64,000 nt of DNA from Deltaproteobacteria bacterium (GTDB lineage Bacteria; Myxococcota_A; UBA796; SXON01), in contig CANFCK010000006.1 of NCBI GenBank assembly GCA_947445035.1, positions 62,001-126,000 of the forward strand, read 5' to 3'. A model generated the notes under the pieces. It was not told the origin of the DNA. It worked only from the letters and a program-made list of their open reading frames with translations, and made no database searches. Both the position numbers and the translations under genes were made by a program. Shown here piece by piece: positions 43,374 through 51,719 of this stretch. The stretch's first letter is position 1, and each line of letters starts with the position of its first letter.

Positions 43374-45028
43374 TGCCCGTTCGGGTTAAGCGGAACGCGG
43401 TGCTTTCGCCCCTGCCGCTCGCGCTCTTGTTGGCCGTCGGTTGCAGCGAGGACGCGGCGGGACCGGAGGCGGAAACAGCGGTCGCGACCACCGCGCCGAT
43501 TGTGCTCACCGACGTGCGTCTGTCGCCCTTGCAGGTGGCGCAGGGCTTCGCGCGGGATGCCGAATTCCGTGGACTCATCACGGTCGCGATCGAGTTGGGG
43601 CTCGCCGACATTTCCGGCGTCGTTCCGCTGGTCGGCGGGGACGGGCTGCCCGTCGCTTTCCTCGGGGAGCGGGCCCCGGCCGCGCGGCACGTCGATGCGC
43701 GGCTGAGCGCCCGCGGGACGCCGGAAGCGATCGAGCTGGAGTTGGAACTGTGTGTCGCGGGGGGCGAATGCGCATCTACGGTCGCGACCGCAACGAGCAA
43801 GTCGCCCTGGACGGCGGTGGCGGCGCTTTTGGAAGGGGCCGCGGCCGCGCTCGACGTGCCGGTTGACGAAAGCACGCGCGCCGCGTGGGGTCGCCCTGGT
43901 TCCAATGACGACTACGCCGAGCTGATCACCGGCCGCGCGGCGGCCCAGTTCTACGGGATATTGCCGCCGTCGCTGACGCCGGGGGACCGCAAGGCCGACC
44001 CCGTCCTGCGCGCTCTCGTCCTGGACCCCCAGCAGCCGCTGGCGCAGTGGGTCCACGCCCGCTGGGAAGTCGCGACGACGGTGGACGGCGGAAAGGCTGC
44101 CGTGGCGCTCTCCCGCGCACAGCTGGTCCGGCCAACCAGCCCGCTGCTCGCCGCAGATCAGGCGGCACTCTTGTCGATGACCGGCCACATCGGGGAAGCA
44201 CTCCTCGCCTGGGAAACCCTCGCCGGCGCTGCCCCTGGCGATCCTCGCTGGATCCTCCCGCTGGCCCGTGCGCGCCTCGCCGCGGGGCAGGGGCAGGCCG
44301 CGGTCGCCGCGCTCGCGGCGCTCCCGACGGAGTTCACTTGGGATCCCGCCGTGGCCGCCCTCCGGGTCGTCGCCACCGAGGCGGCCGGCGACGCCGAGGC
44401 CTTGGATCCACTCTTGGCGCGCTGGCAGGCGGTCGCCTCTCAGAACCCCGCGCCGGTCCGGCGGCGCATCGACCTTCGGGTGAAGACCGGGGAATACCAA
44501 GATGCTGAAACGCTGATAGGAGCGCTCCGAGAGCGGGATCCGGGCCCGCCGACCGACGCCCTTGAGGTGGCGCTGCTCTTGACCCTGGGACGCTACGAGG
44601 ACGCGGCGGCCCTGGCGCCGGTTGCGGTCGCCTCGCGAATTCGCGCCCGCGCCCGCCTGGAGACGACGCCCGGCGAGGTGCCCGAGATGTTGGCCCTGGA
44701 TGACGTTCGGCGCCCTGCGGTCGAGGCGGAAGCGGCGCTGTGGCTCAAGGATGGGGCCGCGGCGTTGGCGGCGGCGGATCGGGCGGTTGCCGGGGCGCCC
44801 GATCGGGCCGAGCCCCAGGCGCTGCGGGCCCGTGCCCTGGAGGCGCTCGGCCGGGTCAGCGAATCCAGCGCGGCCTGGGTGCGCGCGTGGGACCTGGATC
44901 CAGGCCAGGCGGGGGGCCCGGTCGAGGTGCGGCGCATTGCTTCTACGTTTCGCTATGTCGAGGCGGGGGAGGCCGTCGAGGAGGGCGCTGAGGACGGGAT
45001 CTTGGGGCCGAAGGGGCCGGAGATCTAG
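43373..45028 (+). CDS. TPR lipoprotein
   Basis: About 551 residues. A TTG start gives a basic n-region (VRVKRN) followed by LPLALLLAVGC, a clean lipoprotein signal. A GTG at 43400 would lack the positive charges. Start codons of this gene and PBP1A lie back to back. The mature protein has an N-terminal beta-like domain of ~150 residues, then Ala/Leu-rich TPR-like repeats (LARARLAAGQGQAAVAALAAL, ALEVALLLTLGRYEDAAALA, AEAALWLKDGAAALAAADRA). Function unknown; it is probably an outer-membrane scaffold. Confidence 0.78.
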   Translation: MPVRVKRNAVLSPLPLALLLAVGCSEDAAGPEAETAVATTAPIVLTDVRLSPLQVAQGFARDAEFRGLITVAIELGLADISGVVPLVGGDGLPVAFLGERAPAARHVDARLSARGTPEAIELELELCVAGGECASTVATATSKSPWTAVAALLEGAAAALDVPVDESTRAAWGRPGSNDDYAELITGRAAAQFYGILPPSLTPGDRKADPVLRALVLDPQQPLAQWVHARWEVATTVDGGKAAVALSRAQLVRPTSPLLAADQAALLSMTGHIGEALLAWETLAGAAPGDPRWILPLARARLAAGQGQAAVAALAALPTEFTWDPAVAALRVVATEAAGDAEALDPLLARWQAVASQNPAPVRRRIDLRVKTGEYQDAETLIGALRERDPGPPTDALEVALLLTLGRYEDAAALAPVAVASRIRARARLETTPGEVPEMLALDDVRRPAVEAEAALWLKDGAAALAAADRAVAGAPDRAEPQALRARALEALGRVSESSAAWVRAWDLDPGQAGGPVEVRRIASTFRYVEAGEAVEEGAEDGILGPKGPEI

Positions 45029-45040
45029 CTCGATCTAGCT
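45023..45040. repeat. Short direct repeat spanning two convergent stop codons
   Basis: ATCTAGCT occurs at 45023-45030 and again at 45033-45040, two bases apart. The first copy contains the stop of the TPR lipoprotein; the second contains the stop of the convergent DUF2062 gene. It looks like a micro-duplication. Confidence 0.4.
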
Positions 45041-45496
45041 GCCCTTCCGCGCCCGCCACCGCCGCGCCAGCCACACCCCCGCGCCTCCCGCGATGACGCC
45101 GAGGACCGGCCCCAAGAGGAGGCTGCCGACGAGCATGTCGATGAGCAGCTCGCCACCCTCGGCCAGAATCGGCTCCCATGCGCCGAAGAAATCAACGGTC
45201 GGAAGCCGAAACCCCCGCCCCAAGAACCACGAACCCAGCGCAGCCTCGAGGGCGAGGAGCGGGGGACCAAAAAGTGGATTGCTGATGCCCAGGCCAAGGA
45301 GCACGAGCGCATGATTGAGTCGGAGGACCCTCGCGACCAGGATTCCGAAGATCACGTGGAATCCCCAGAACGGACTCGCGCCCACGAAAACGCCGGTGAA
45401 GAGGGCCCAGAAGATGCCGGACGGCTCCAGATGGGAGGTCAGTTCGGTCCGGAGCGCGGCTTTCGCGCGTTCCCAGCGCTCCCTGAACCACCGCAT
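45035..45496 (-). CDS. DUF2062 membrane protein
   Basis: 153 residues from MRWFRERW; a longer version starting at 45526 is possible. Hallmarks of DUF2062 are visible: PSGIFWALFTGVFVGASPFWG, ILVARVLRLNHALVLLGLGISNPLFGPPLLALE and two C-terminal hydrophobic helices. Members of this family often sit near outer-membrane lipid or glycosyltransferase genes, and the ACP/ketosynthase cluster begins just beyond, on the opposite strand. Molecular function is unknown. Confidence 0.85.
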   Translation of the reverse strand: MRWFRERWERAKAALRTELTSHLEPSGIFWALFTGVFVGASPFWGFHVIFGILVARVLRLNHALVLLGLGISNPLFGPPLLALEAALGSWFLGRGFRLPTVDFFGAWEPILAEGGELLIDMLVGSLLLGPVLGVIAGGAGVWLARRWRARKGS

Positions 45497-45588
45497 CGTG
45501 TCTGCTCCCCGAGAAGCGGCGCGCATATCCGGCCGGGGCGCTTGGAGTGCGGGAGAGGCCGCTGCGCCGGTCGCGAGTCACCCTTTTC

Positions 45589-45858
45589 ATGTTAATGGGT
45601 GGCGTGGAACTACAGGACTCGCTCAAGGAGATGGTGGTTCGCGTGCTCCTGCTCGAAGGTGTGAAGCCGGCCGAAATCGGGACGGACGAGACCCTTTTCG
45701 GGGGGAGCCTCGGCCTGGATTCGGTCGACGCGCTGGAGCTGGCGATCCACATCGAGGAGGAGTTCAAGGTCCGCATGCCGGAGGGCGAGGGCGCCCGCGA
45801 GGCGTGGCGCTCGGTTGGCACCATCGCGTCGTACATCGAGGCGCGGCGGACGGCGTGA
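45589..45858 (+). CDS. Acyl carrier protein (first of two)
   Basis: About 89 residues. Phosphopantetheine attachment site S45 in SLGLDSVDALELA. The four-helix acidic ACP layout is clear, with EMVVRVLLLEGVKPAEI as helix one. ATG 45589 (MLMGGVELQ) is preferred; ATG 45595 is possible. It opens the tightly packed lipid-synthesis operon, and its stop overlaps the deacetylase start as GTGA. It is not part of a standard fab locus; the operon looks like a specialised fatty-acid or polyene pathway. Confidence 0.9.
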   Translation: MLMGGVELQDSLKEMVVRVLLLEGVKPAEIGTDETLFGGSLGLDSVDALELAIHIEEEFKVRMPEGEGAREAWRSVGTIASYIEARRTA

Positions 45859-46583
45859 CGCGCGGAGAAGCAGGCGTGCTGGCTTGCTGTGGAGCGGCGG
45901 TCGGCGCGGTCGCAGTGGGTTGGTGGCTCGTCGCGGGCATGCTTGTGCTCGGCGCCCTGGGCGTCGGCGCGCTGGCCTCGGCTCGCCCGGGGCTGGGCCT
46001 CTTCGGAGCGTCGATCCAGACTGTGCCCGAGGGTATCGCCCTGACGATCGACGACGGCCCCGACCCAGCCTCGACGCCCCGGCTGCTGGCCATCCTGGAC
46101 GCGGCGGGGGTGCGCGCCACCTTCTTCTTCCTCGGCGATCGAGTCCGTCGGCACCCGGACCTGGTCTGCGAGGTGGTTCGTGCCGGGCACGACGTGGGGT
46201 TGCACGGGTTGACGCACAGCGCCTTTCTCACGTGGGCCTCGCCGTCCGCCGGGGAGGCGTGGTTGCGAGAGGGAGTGGGCGCTCTGGCCGCCGCGGGCGC
46301 CCCTGCGGTGCGGTTTTTCCGGCCCCCGTTCGGCGTCGTCAGCCCGCGGCTTTTTTCGTCCGCAAGGGCGGCGGGACTCGCGGTCGTATGGGTGAGCGTG
46401 CGGACGGGGGACGGCGTCCCGATCTCAGCCGCGCGCCTCCGCAAGCGGCTCGCCAGCGCGGTTTCAGGGGATATCGTGCTGATTCACGAAGGCAACGCCA
46501 CCACCCTTCAGGAGTTGCCCGTCGCGCTCGCTGCGTGGACCGCCCGGACCCGCGTGGGAAGCCTTGCTGAGCTGATTCCGTGA
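45855..46583 (+). CDS. NodB-type polysaccharide deacetylase, membrane-anchored
   Basis: 242 residues. Two short N-terminal hydrophobic segments (GVLACCGAAVGAVAVGWW, LVAGMLVLGALGVGALA) are followed by a NodB domain. Motif 1 TIDDGPDP (T64-D67) holds the catalytic base and metal Asp, motif 2 is H117-G-L-T-H121, motif 3 RPPFG, and motif 5 IVLIHEG. It deacetylates N-acetyl-amino groups in known relatives. Location between an ACP and a ketosynthase is odd: its substrate may be a sugar head group of the operon's lipid. Start and stop overlap both neighbours as GTGA. Confidence 0.88.
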   Translation: MTRGEAGVLACCGAAVGAVAVGWWLVAGMLVLGALGVGALASARPGLGLFGASIQTVPEGIALTIDDGPDPASTPRLLAILDAAGVRATFFFLGDRVRRHPDLVCEVVRAGHDVGLHGLTHSAFLTWASPSAGEAWLREGVGALAAAGAPAVRFFRPPFGVVSPRLFSSARAAGLAVVWVSVRTGDGVPISAARLRKRLASAVSGDIVLIHEGNATTLQELPVALAAWTARTRVGSLAELIP

Positions 46584-48151
46584 AGGTGGTCGTCACTCGC
46601 ATGGACGCGTGGACAGCCGCAGGCCGTGGGGTCGAGTGCCTTTGCGACGCGTTGGTCGCTGGGCACAGCCTGGGCCGGCCCCTCGAAGGGTTTTCGACGC
46701 CCGTCGCCTCGATTCCAGAAGCGGTAGACGCGGAGACGCTGCTTGCCGAGGTGGTCGCTGCGGTCTTGCCCCGGGACAGAGGGCGCGTGGGTCTCGTCGT
46801 CGCGACCACCTCCGGGGCCATTTCCGGCAGCTTCGAGGCCTGGATGCGCCGGGGGGCGCCGCCGGAGGAGGAGCGGGGCTGGCGGGCCGAGCCCGGGCGG
46901 GCGGTGGCGCGGCGCTTCGGGTTGGACCCGGTGCTCACCGTGTCGGTGGCGTGTGCGTCGGGGACCGCCGCGTTCGAGATCGCGGCGGCGTGGTTGCGCG
47001 CCGGGCGTTGCGACGCCGTGGTCGTGGCGGGGGTCGAAAAACACTCCTTCTACATTCACGCGGGCTTCGCCGGCCTTGGCGCCCTGGGCCCGAAGGGCGC
47101 GCGCCCGTTTGCGGCCGATCGCGACGGACTCCTCCTCGGTGAGGGCGCTGCTGCCGTCCTCCTGGAGCCGGCCAACACCGCGACGGTCGCGCTGGCCGAG
47201 CTAGCGGGAGTGGCGACGAGCCAGGACGCCTTCCACCTCACAGCGCCGCGCCCGGACGGAGACGGCCTGGCCCGGGCGATTCGTGTTGCGCTCGGGCGAG
47301 CGGGTTTGACTGCCGATGAGATCGACGTTGTGAGCGGACACGGCACGGGCACGGTACTCAACGACGCGGCTGAAGCCAGGGCGCTGTCGGCCGTTTTCGG
47401 GAATTCTGTGCCGCTTCACGCCATCAAGGGCGTGGTGGGCCACTGCCTCGGCGCCGCGGGGGTCATCGAGGCCGTCGTCTGTGTGGCGGCCTTCGGCGGC
47501 GCCGACCTTCCCAGGCCCCCCGAAACCCCGCTCCTCGGCGTCCGCGCGCCGACGGCGATCGACAACTGCGTTTCGGTGAACGCTGCGTTCGGGGGGGTCA
47601 ACGCCGCGGCCGTTTTTTGCCGGGTGGGGCGCCAGCACGTCCCGCCGTGGCCCGCTCCCTCACCCGATCGCGGGGCGATGACATCGTCGCGACTGGCCTC
47701 CTTCGAGATGCACGCCCTCCCCCTCGCCGAAATCTGGCCCGACGCGCCGCCCGCCCTCGGTCGCGCCGACCGCTACACCAGGGCCGGCGTCCGCCTCCTC
47801 CGCGAGGTCGCCTCTCAGCTCGACGATGAGACGCTGGTGGTGCTGCACAGCGCCACCGACTGTCGTGCCGCCGACCTCCGCTACTATGCGGGTGTGCTCG
47901 CCCGCGGAATCACCGGCGCGTCGCGACTCCACTTTCCGTACACCATCCCTGGTTCTCCGCTGGCCGAGGGTTCGATCGCGGCTGGGCTCGGCAATCCGGC
48001 CTGGGTGCTGTGCGAAGGAGACGTCGAGCGCGTCGATCCTGCGACGCTCCTGCGGGGTAGCGGTTATCGACATCTCGTCCTGTGCTCGGTCGAGGCTCCC
48101 TCGGACGATCCCCACTCCTCCGTCCGCGCCTCCGCCACGCTGTACACATGA
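46580..48151 (+). CDS. Ketosynthase fused to a degenerate KS-like (chain-length-factor-type) domain
   Basis: 523 residues. Residues 1-350 are a KAS with the full Cys-His-His set: C125 (VACASGTA), H254 (SGHGTGTV) and H288 (IKGVVGHCLGAAG). A Pro-rich linker (about 353-366) joins a ~155-residue second domain (ETLVVLHSATDCRAADLRYY, FPYTIPGSPLAEGSIAAGL). This resembles the small ketosynthase-like, chain-length-factor protein of aryl polyene clusters and has no clear catalytic triad. Normally these are separate genes; here no stop lies between. The start overlaps the deacetylase as GTGA; the end overlaps the dehydratase as ATGA. Confidence 0.87.
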   Translation: MKVVVTRMDAWTAAGRGVECLCDALVAGHSLGRPLEGFSTPVASIPEAVDAETLLAEVVAAVLPRDRGRVGLVVATTSGAISGSFEAWMRRGAPPEEERGWRAEPGRAVARRFGLDPVLTVSVACASGTAAFEIAAAWLRAGRCDAVVVAGVEKHSFYIHAGFAGLGALGPKGARPFAADRDGLLLGEGAAAVLLEPANTATVALAELAGVATSQDAFHLTAPRPDGDGLARAIRVALGRAGLTADEIDVVSGHGTGTVLNDAAEARALSAVFGNSVPLHAIKGVVGHCLGAAGVIEAVVCVAAFGGADLPRPPETPLLGVRAPTAIDNCVSVNAAFGGVNAAAVFCRVGRQHVPPWPAPSPDRGAMTSSRLASFEMHALPLAEIWPDAPPALGRADRYTRAGVRLLREVASQLDDETLVVLHSATDCRAADLRYYAGVLARGITGASRLHFPYTIPGSPLAEGSIAAGLGNPAWVLCEGDVERVDPATLLRGSGYRHLVLCSVEAPSDDPHSSVRASATLYT

Positions 48152-48573
48152 CCTTTCCTGCGCCCGACACCCTGATCCCGCACCGCGGGGCGTCGATGTA
48201 CCTCTCCGAGGTGGTCACGTTTTCTGCGGATGAACGCCGACTGTCGGCGCGCGCGCGGATCTCCGCGGAGGCGTTCGCCGGCCACTTCCCTGGGCAGCCG
48301 ATCCTGCCGGGGGTGGTGATGATCGAGATGCTGGCCCAGGCGCTCGCGTGTTGTGGCGCGCTCTTGGGCGAAGCGGGCCTTGGCATGCTGACCGGGGTGG
48401 AGCGGGCCCGATTCCGTGGGGTGGTCCGGCTCCCGTCCGAGCTCCGGGTCGAGGTGCAGATCACCGACCGACGCTTTGGGCTGACCCTGGCCAAAGGCAG
48501 CGTTTTCGCCGACGGCAAGGTCGTCTGCACCGCGCAGTTGCAGGCGGTGCTCGTCCCGGAGGGCCAGACGTGA
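48148..48573 (+). CDS. FabZ-like 3-hydroxyacyl-ACP dehydratase
   Basis: 141 residues, hotdog fold. IPHRGASMYLSEVV matches the FabZ N-terminal helix, and AGHFPGQPILPGVVMIEMLAQ carries catalytic His46 and Glu60. It removes water from 3-hydroxyacyl-ACP to give a trans-2-enoyl chain, the step that makes polyenes if enoyl reduction is skipped. No enoyl reductase is encoded nearby. Both ends overlap neighbours (ATGA, GTGA). A standard FabZ has about 150 residues, so the length fits. Confidence 0.9.
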   Translation: MTFPAPDTLIPHRGASMYLSEVVTFSADERRLSARARISAEAFAGHFPGQPILPGVVMIEMLAQALACCGALLGEAGLGMLTGVERARFRGVVRLPSELRVEVQITDRRFGLTLAKGSVFADGKVVCTAQLQAVLVPEGQT

Positions 48574-50102
48574 GCGGTGGCCGTCGGGTGGCGGCGGTCG
48601 TGGGCTCGGGCCCGGCGGGGTTGACGGCGGCGATCCTCTTGGCCCAACGCGGGTGGCAGGTGACGGTATTCGAGCAGCACTACCGGGCAGGTGGGTGCCT
48701 GCACCGATTCTTCCGCAAGGGCGTCGGGTTCGACACCGGCTTTCACTATGTCGGCAGCGCCGATGCCGGTCAGTCCTTCGGGCAGGTGCTTCGCCACCTT
48801 GGCGTGGCGGACCAGGTGCAGCTCCGGCCGCTCGACCCCGATGGCTTTGACATCCTGCGCTTTCCTGACTTCGAGTTCCGTGTCCCTCGTGGGGTGGATC
48901 AGTGGGCGGCGCGGCTGTGCGAGACTTTCCCCAACGAGGCGGCTGGCGTGGCCCGCTACGTGGCGATTCATCGTGAGTGCATCGCTGCCTATGGGCTCTA
49001 CTCACTCGATGCCAGCGTGCCTCCGGAGGCGATCCTGCCATGGGAGGAGCGGTCGCTCGACAGCGTTCTGGAGGCGTGTTTCGACGATCCGCGCATCAAG
49101 GCGGTGATCGCCGGGCACGGCGCCCCGCTGTACGGCGTCGGTCCCGCTGAGGCGCCGTTCGGGCTCCACGCGGTGGTGACGGATCACTTCCTGGGCGGCG
49201 CCAGCAGCATCGTCGGGGGAGGGGACCGGCTCGCGCAGGTGCTCGTCGCGCGGCTGGTCCAGCTGGGCGGGACGGTCCGCCTTCGTTGTGGGGTCGCGTC
49301 GATCCGCACCGAAGGTGGGGTTGCCGCCGGTCTGGTTCTGGAGTCGGGCGAGTCGGTCGCGGCCGAGCTGGTGGTCGCGGCCATTCACCCCAAAGCCGTG
49401 CTGGCGATGTTGCCGGTCGGCGCGGTCCGGCCGGCCTACCGGGAGCGCGTCGAGTCGGCTCGCTCGGGCATGGGCCACATCGGCGTGTACCTTGAGGTCG
49501 AGGGCGATCTGAGCCCGCTGCGCGCGGCCAACCTCTACCGTTACGCGTCCTGGAGCGTGGATACCGCCGGAGACCTGCCCTTCTGGTTCCTCACCGCCCC
49601 CGGGGCCAGGGGCGAAGATGCCGGCGTGGTGCTCGGCTTGTTCCCGACCGATTGCGTGTCGTGGGCACAGTGGGCGGGCGACCTCGGAAAGCGGCCCGGA
49701 GGCGCGCCGGAGCGCCCGGCCGAGTACGAGGCGGAGAAACAGCGATTGCTGGCGCTTTTCGTGGCCAGCGTGCAGGCGGAATTCCCCGATTGGACCATTC
49801 GCCGCGCCGAAGCCAGCACCCCGCTGACGATGGCGCACTACACGCGCGTTCCCCAGGGCGCGACCTACGGCCACCACCACGCCATCGACCAGATGGGGCG
49901 CTACCGCCTGCCGGTGCTCACCCGCGTGCGGGGGCTCGTCCAGGTCGGGCAGGCGGTGGCCATGCCGGGAATCTGTGGCGCGATGATGAGCGCGTATCTG
50001 GGCGTCGGCAGCATCGACGGACTCGGGCCGCTGATCGAGGCGGTTCGTTCCGCATGCCGCGAGGCCCTTCCCCTTGGCCTTGATACGCTGCACCCGGCAT
50101 GA
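48570..50102 (+). CDS. CrtI/retinol-saturase-like FAD oxidoreductase
   Basis: 510 residues from a GTG. An N-terminal FAD Rossmann motif VVGSGPAGLTAAILL precedes AGGCLHRF and the FDTGFHYVG segment typical of phytoene desaturase/CRTISO and retinol saturase relatives. Central GAPLYGVGPAEAPFGLHA and C-terminal GQAVAMPGICGAMMSAYLG complete the family pattern. Such enzymes desaturate, saturate or isomerise conjugated polyenes. In this operon it probably acts on the enzyme-bound or released acyl chain. It overlaps the dehydratase (GTGA) and the next KS (ATGA). Confidence 0.88.
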   Translation: MSGGRRVAAVVGSGPAGLTAAILLAQRGWQVTVFEQHYRAGGCLHRFFRKGVGFDTGFHYVGSADAGQSFGQVLRHLGVADQVQLRPLDPDGFDILRFPDFEFRVPRGVDQWAARLCETFPNEAAGVARYVAIHRECIAAYGLYSLDASVPPEAILPWEERSLDSVLEACFDDPRIKAVIAGHGAPLYGVGPAEAPFGLHAVVTDHFLGGASSIVGGGDRLAQVLVARLVQLGGTVRLRCGVASIRTEGGVAAGLVLESGESVAAELVVAAIHPKAVLAMLPVGAVRPAYRERVESARSGMGHIGVYLEVEGDLSPLRAANLYRYASWSVDTAGDLPFWFLTAPGARGEDAGVVLGLFPTDCVSWAQWAGDLGKRPGGAPERPAEYEAEKQRLLALFVASVQAEFPDWTIRRAEASTPLTMAHYTRVPQGATYGHHHAIDQMGRYRLPVLTRVRGLVQVGQAVAMPGICGAMMSAYLGVGSIDGLGPLIEAVRSACREALPLGLDTLHPA

Positions 50103-51319
50103 AGCGGGTCGTGATCACCGGGATGGGGCTGTGCACGCCGCTCGGATCAGATCCGACTGCGGTGTACGAGGCGATGTTGTCCGGCGAAAGTGGGATCGAG
50201 CGCATCCCCAGTTTTGCGGCGGTTGCGGACCTCGCGGTGGTGCTCGGGGGCCCGGTCCGCGGCTTCGAGGCGCAGCGGATTCCTCGGAAGTATCGGCGCT
50301 CGATGGCCCGAATGGCGCAGTACGCCGCCGCCGCCGCGGCCGACGCCGTGGCCCAGGCACGGATCCCCGAGACGCACTTCTCCGCAGGGAAGGTGGCCAT
50401 CTGCGCCGGCTCCACCACCGGCTCTCCCGACGCCATGGAGGAGTTTTTTCGAGAGTACCTCTCCACCGGCAGCATTCGGGGGGTGTCGGGCACGGCGTTC
50501 CTCCGGGTGATGTCGCACACGGTCCCCGCCCACCTCGCCCTGGTCTTCGGCAGCACCGGTCCGGTCCATACCGCGGCTTGTGCCTGTGCGATCTCGAACC
50601 AGGCGGTGGGGATGGGCTTGGATCTTTTGCGGCTGGGCCGAGCCGAGGTCGCGCTGTGCGGGGGGGCCGACGAACTTTCGGTTCTGGGCGCAGCAACCTT
50701 CGATCTCGTCGGCGCGGCGGTGCGCGGCTGGGGTGACAAGCCCACCGAGCGGCCGGCACCCTTCGATGCCTCTCGCGACGGCGTGGTGGTGGCAGAGGGG
50801 GCGTCGATGCTGGTCCTAGAAACCCTCGAACACGCCCAGGAGCGAGGTGCCACCGTGCTGGCGGAGGTGCTCGGTTACGGCGAGAGTTGCGACGCCACCC
50901 ATATGTCCAGCCCCGAGCCCATCGGGATGCGGCAGGCGATGGAGCGGGCCTTGGTCGACGCGGGCTGCGTGGCTTCCGACATCGAGTACGTCAACGCCCA
51001 CGCCACCGGCACCACGATCGGCGACGCCGCCGAAGCCCAGGCCACCTTCGAGGTCTTCGGTCCCGACGTCCCGGTATCGAGCTTCAAGGGCCACTTCGGC
51101 CACACCCTCGCCGCGTGTGGCGGAATCGAGCTGGCGATGAGCATCCTCGGCATGCGAGGTGGGCTCATGCCTCCCACCAAGAATCTGCGCTCTCCCGACG
51201 TCGCGGGAATCCGCCTTTTGACCGAGCCCCTGGCGCTCTCGCCGCGGCGCTTCGTGTCGAACAACTTTGCGTTCGGCGGCATCAACGCCAGCGTGGTGAT
51301 CGGCCGCTTCGAGGGGTGA
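50099..51319 (+). CDS. FabF-like beta-ketoacyl-ACP synthase
   Basis: 406 residues. Catalytic C163 (in AACACAISNQAVG), H301 (NAHATGT) and H335 (KGHFGHTLAACG) are all present, as in FabF/KAS II. The N-terminus RVVITGMGLCTPLG is typical. It is a second chain-elongating synthase beside the KS/KS-like fusion, a doubling seen in aryl polyene clusters. The ATG overlaps the oxidoreductase stop. An ACP gene follows 16 bases later. Confidence 0.93.
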   Translation: MKRVVITGMGLCTPLGSDPTAVYEAMLSGESGIERIPSFAAVADLAVVLGGPVRGFEAQRIPRKYRRSMARMAQYAAAAAADAVAQARIPETHFSAGKVAICAGSTTGSPDAMEEFFREYLSTGSIRGVSGTAFLRVMSHTVPAHLALVFGSTGPVHTAACACAISNQAVGMGLDLLRLGRAEVALCGGADELSVLGAATFDLVGAAVRGWGDKPTERPAPFDASRDGVVVAEGASMLVLETLEHAQERGATVLAEVLGYGESCDATHMSSPEPIGMRQAMERALVDAGCVASDIEYVNAHATGTTIGDAAEAQATFEVFGPDVPVSSFKGHFGHTLAACGGIELAMSILGMRGGLMPPTKNLRSPDVAGIRLLTEPLALSPRRFVSNNFAFGGINASVVIGRFEG

Positions 51320-51335
51320 GCCGGGGCGCCATGAT

Positions 51336-51668
51336 ATGAACCCGCTTCGAGACGAGGATCGCGTGCAGTCGGCGGAGACGATCATCGAGGAGCTCAACAG
51401 CATCCTCATCAAACAGTTTGAGGTAGAACCTGGGCATATCCACGCCGATGCTCGTCTTCGTGATGATCTGGACCTCGACAGCCTCGACGCGGCCGACCTG
51501 CTCATCGCCATCGAGAAGCGTTTTCGCGTCCGGCTCGATGATGTCGAAGTCCGCAAGCTCACCACGGTAGGTGAAATGCATGCCTACGTGCGCCAAGTGG
51601 TGGCCGACGCGGCTACGGGGCGGCTGAGCCAGACTGCCGCGAGCGACCAGTCGGTGTCCGGCTCGTAG
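51336..51668 (+). CDS. Acyl carrier protein (second of two)
   Basis: 110 residues. Ser49 in DDLDLDSLDAADLL is the phosphopantetheine site. The helical ACP core spans about 12-93. A polar tail (GRLSQTAASDQSVSGS) is longer than in housekeeping ACP. It is the last gene of the coupled operon. Paired ACPs with distinct sequences suggest one for chain building and one for transfer to an acyltransferase, by analogy with aryl polyene systems; that division is inference. Confidence 0.9.
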   Translation: MNPLRDEDRVQSAETIIEELNSILIKQFEVEPGHIHADARLRDDLDLDSLDAADLLIAIEKRFRVRLDDVEVRKLTTVGEMHAYVRQVVADAATGRLSQTAASDQSVSGS

Positions 51669-51694
51669 TTCCCGATCAAACATCCCACACCGTG

Positions 51695-51716
51695 GGCCCC
51701 GGTGCCTTAGGGGGCC
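51695..51716 (+). terminator. Weak hairpin after the second ACP gene
   Basis: GGCCCC (51695-51700) and GGGGCC (51711-51716) can form a six-pair stem with a ten-base loop. It lies in the 51-base gap before the next gene. There is no U-tract, so termination is uncertain. Confidence 0.25.
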
Positions 51717-51719
51717 GCC

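Noticed and set aside
47678-48151. Separate KS-like gene starting at an internal ATG
   Set aside because: No stop precedes it and a Pro-rich linker joins it to the KS, so I treat it as a fusion, noting the alternative.
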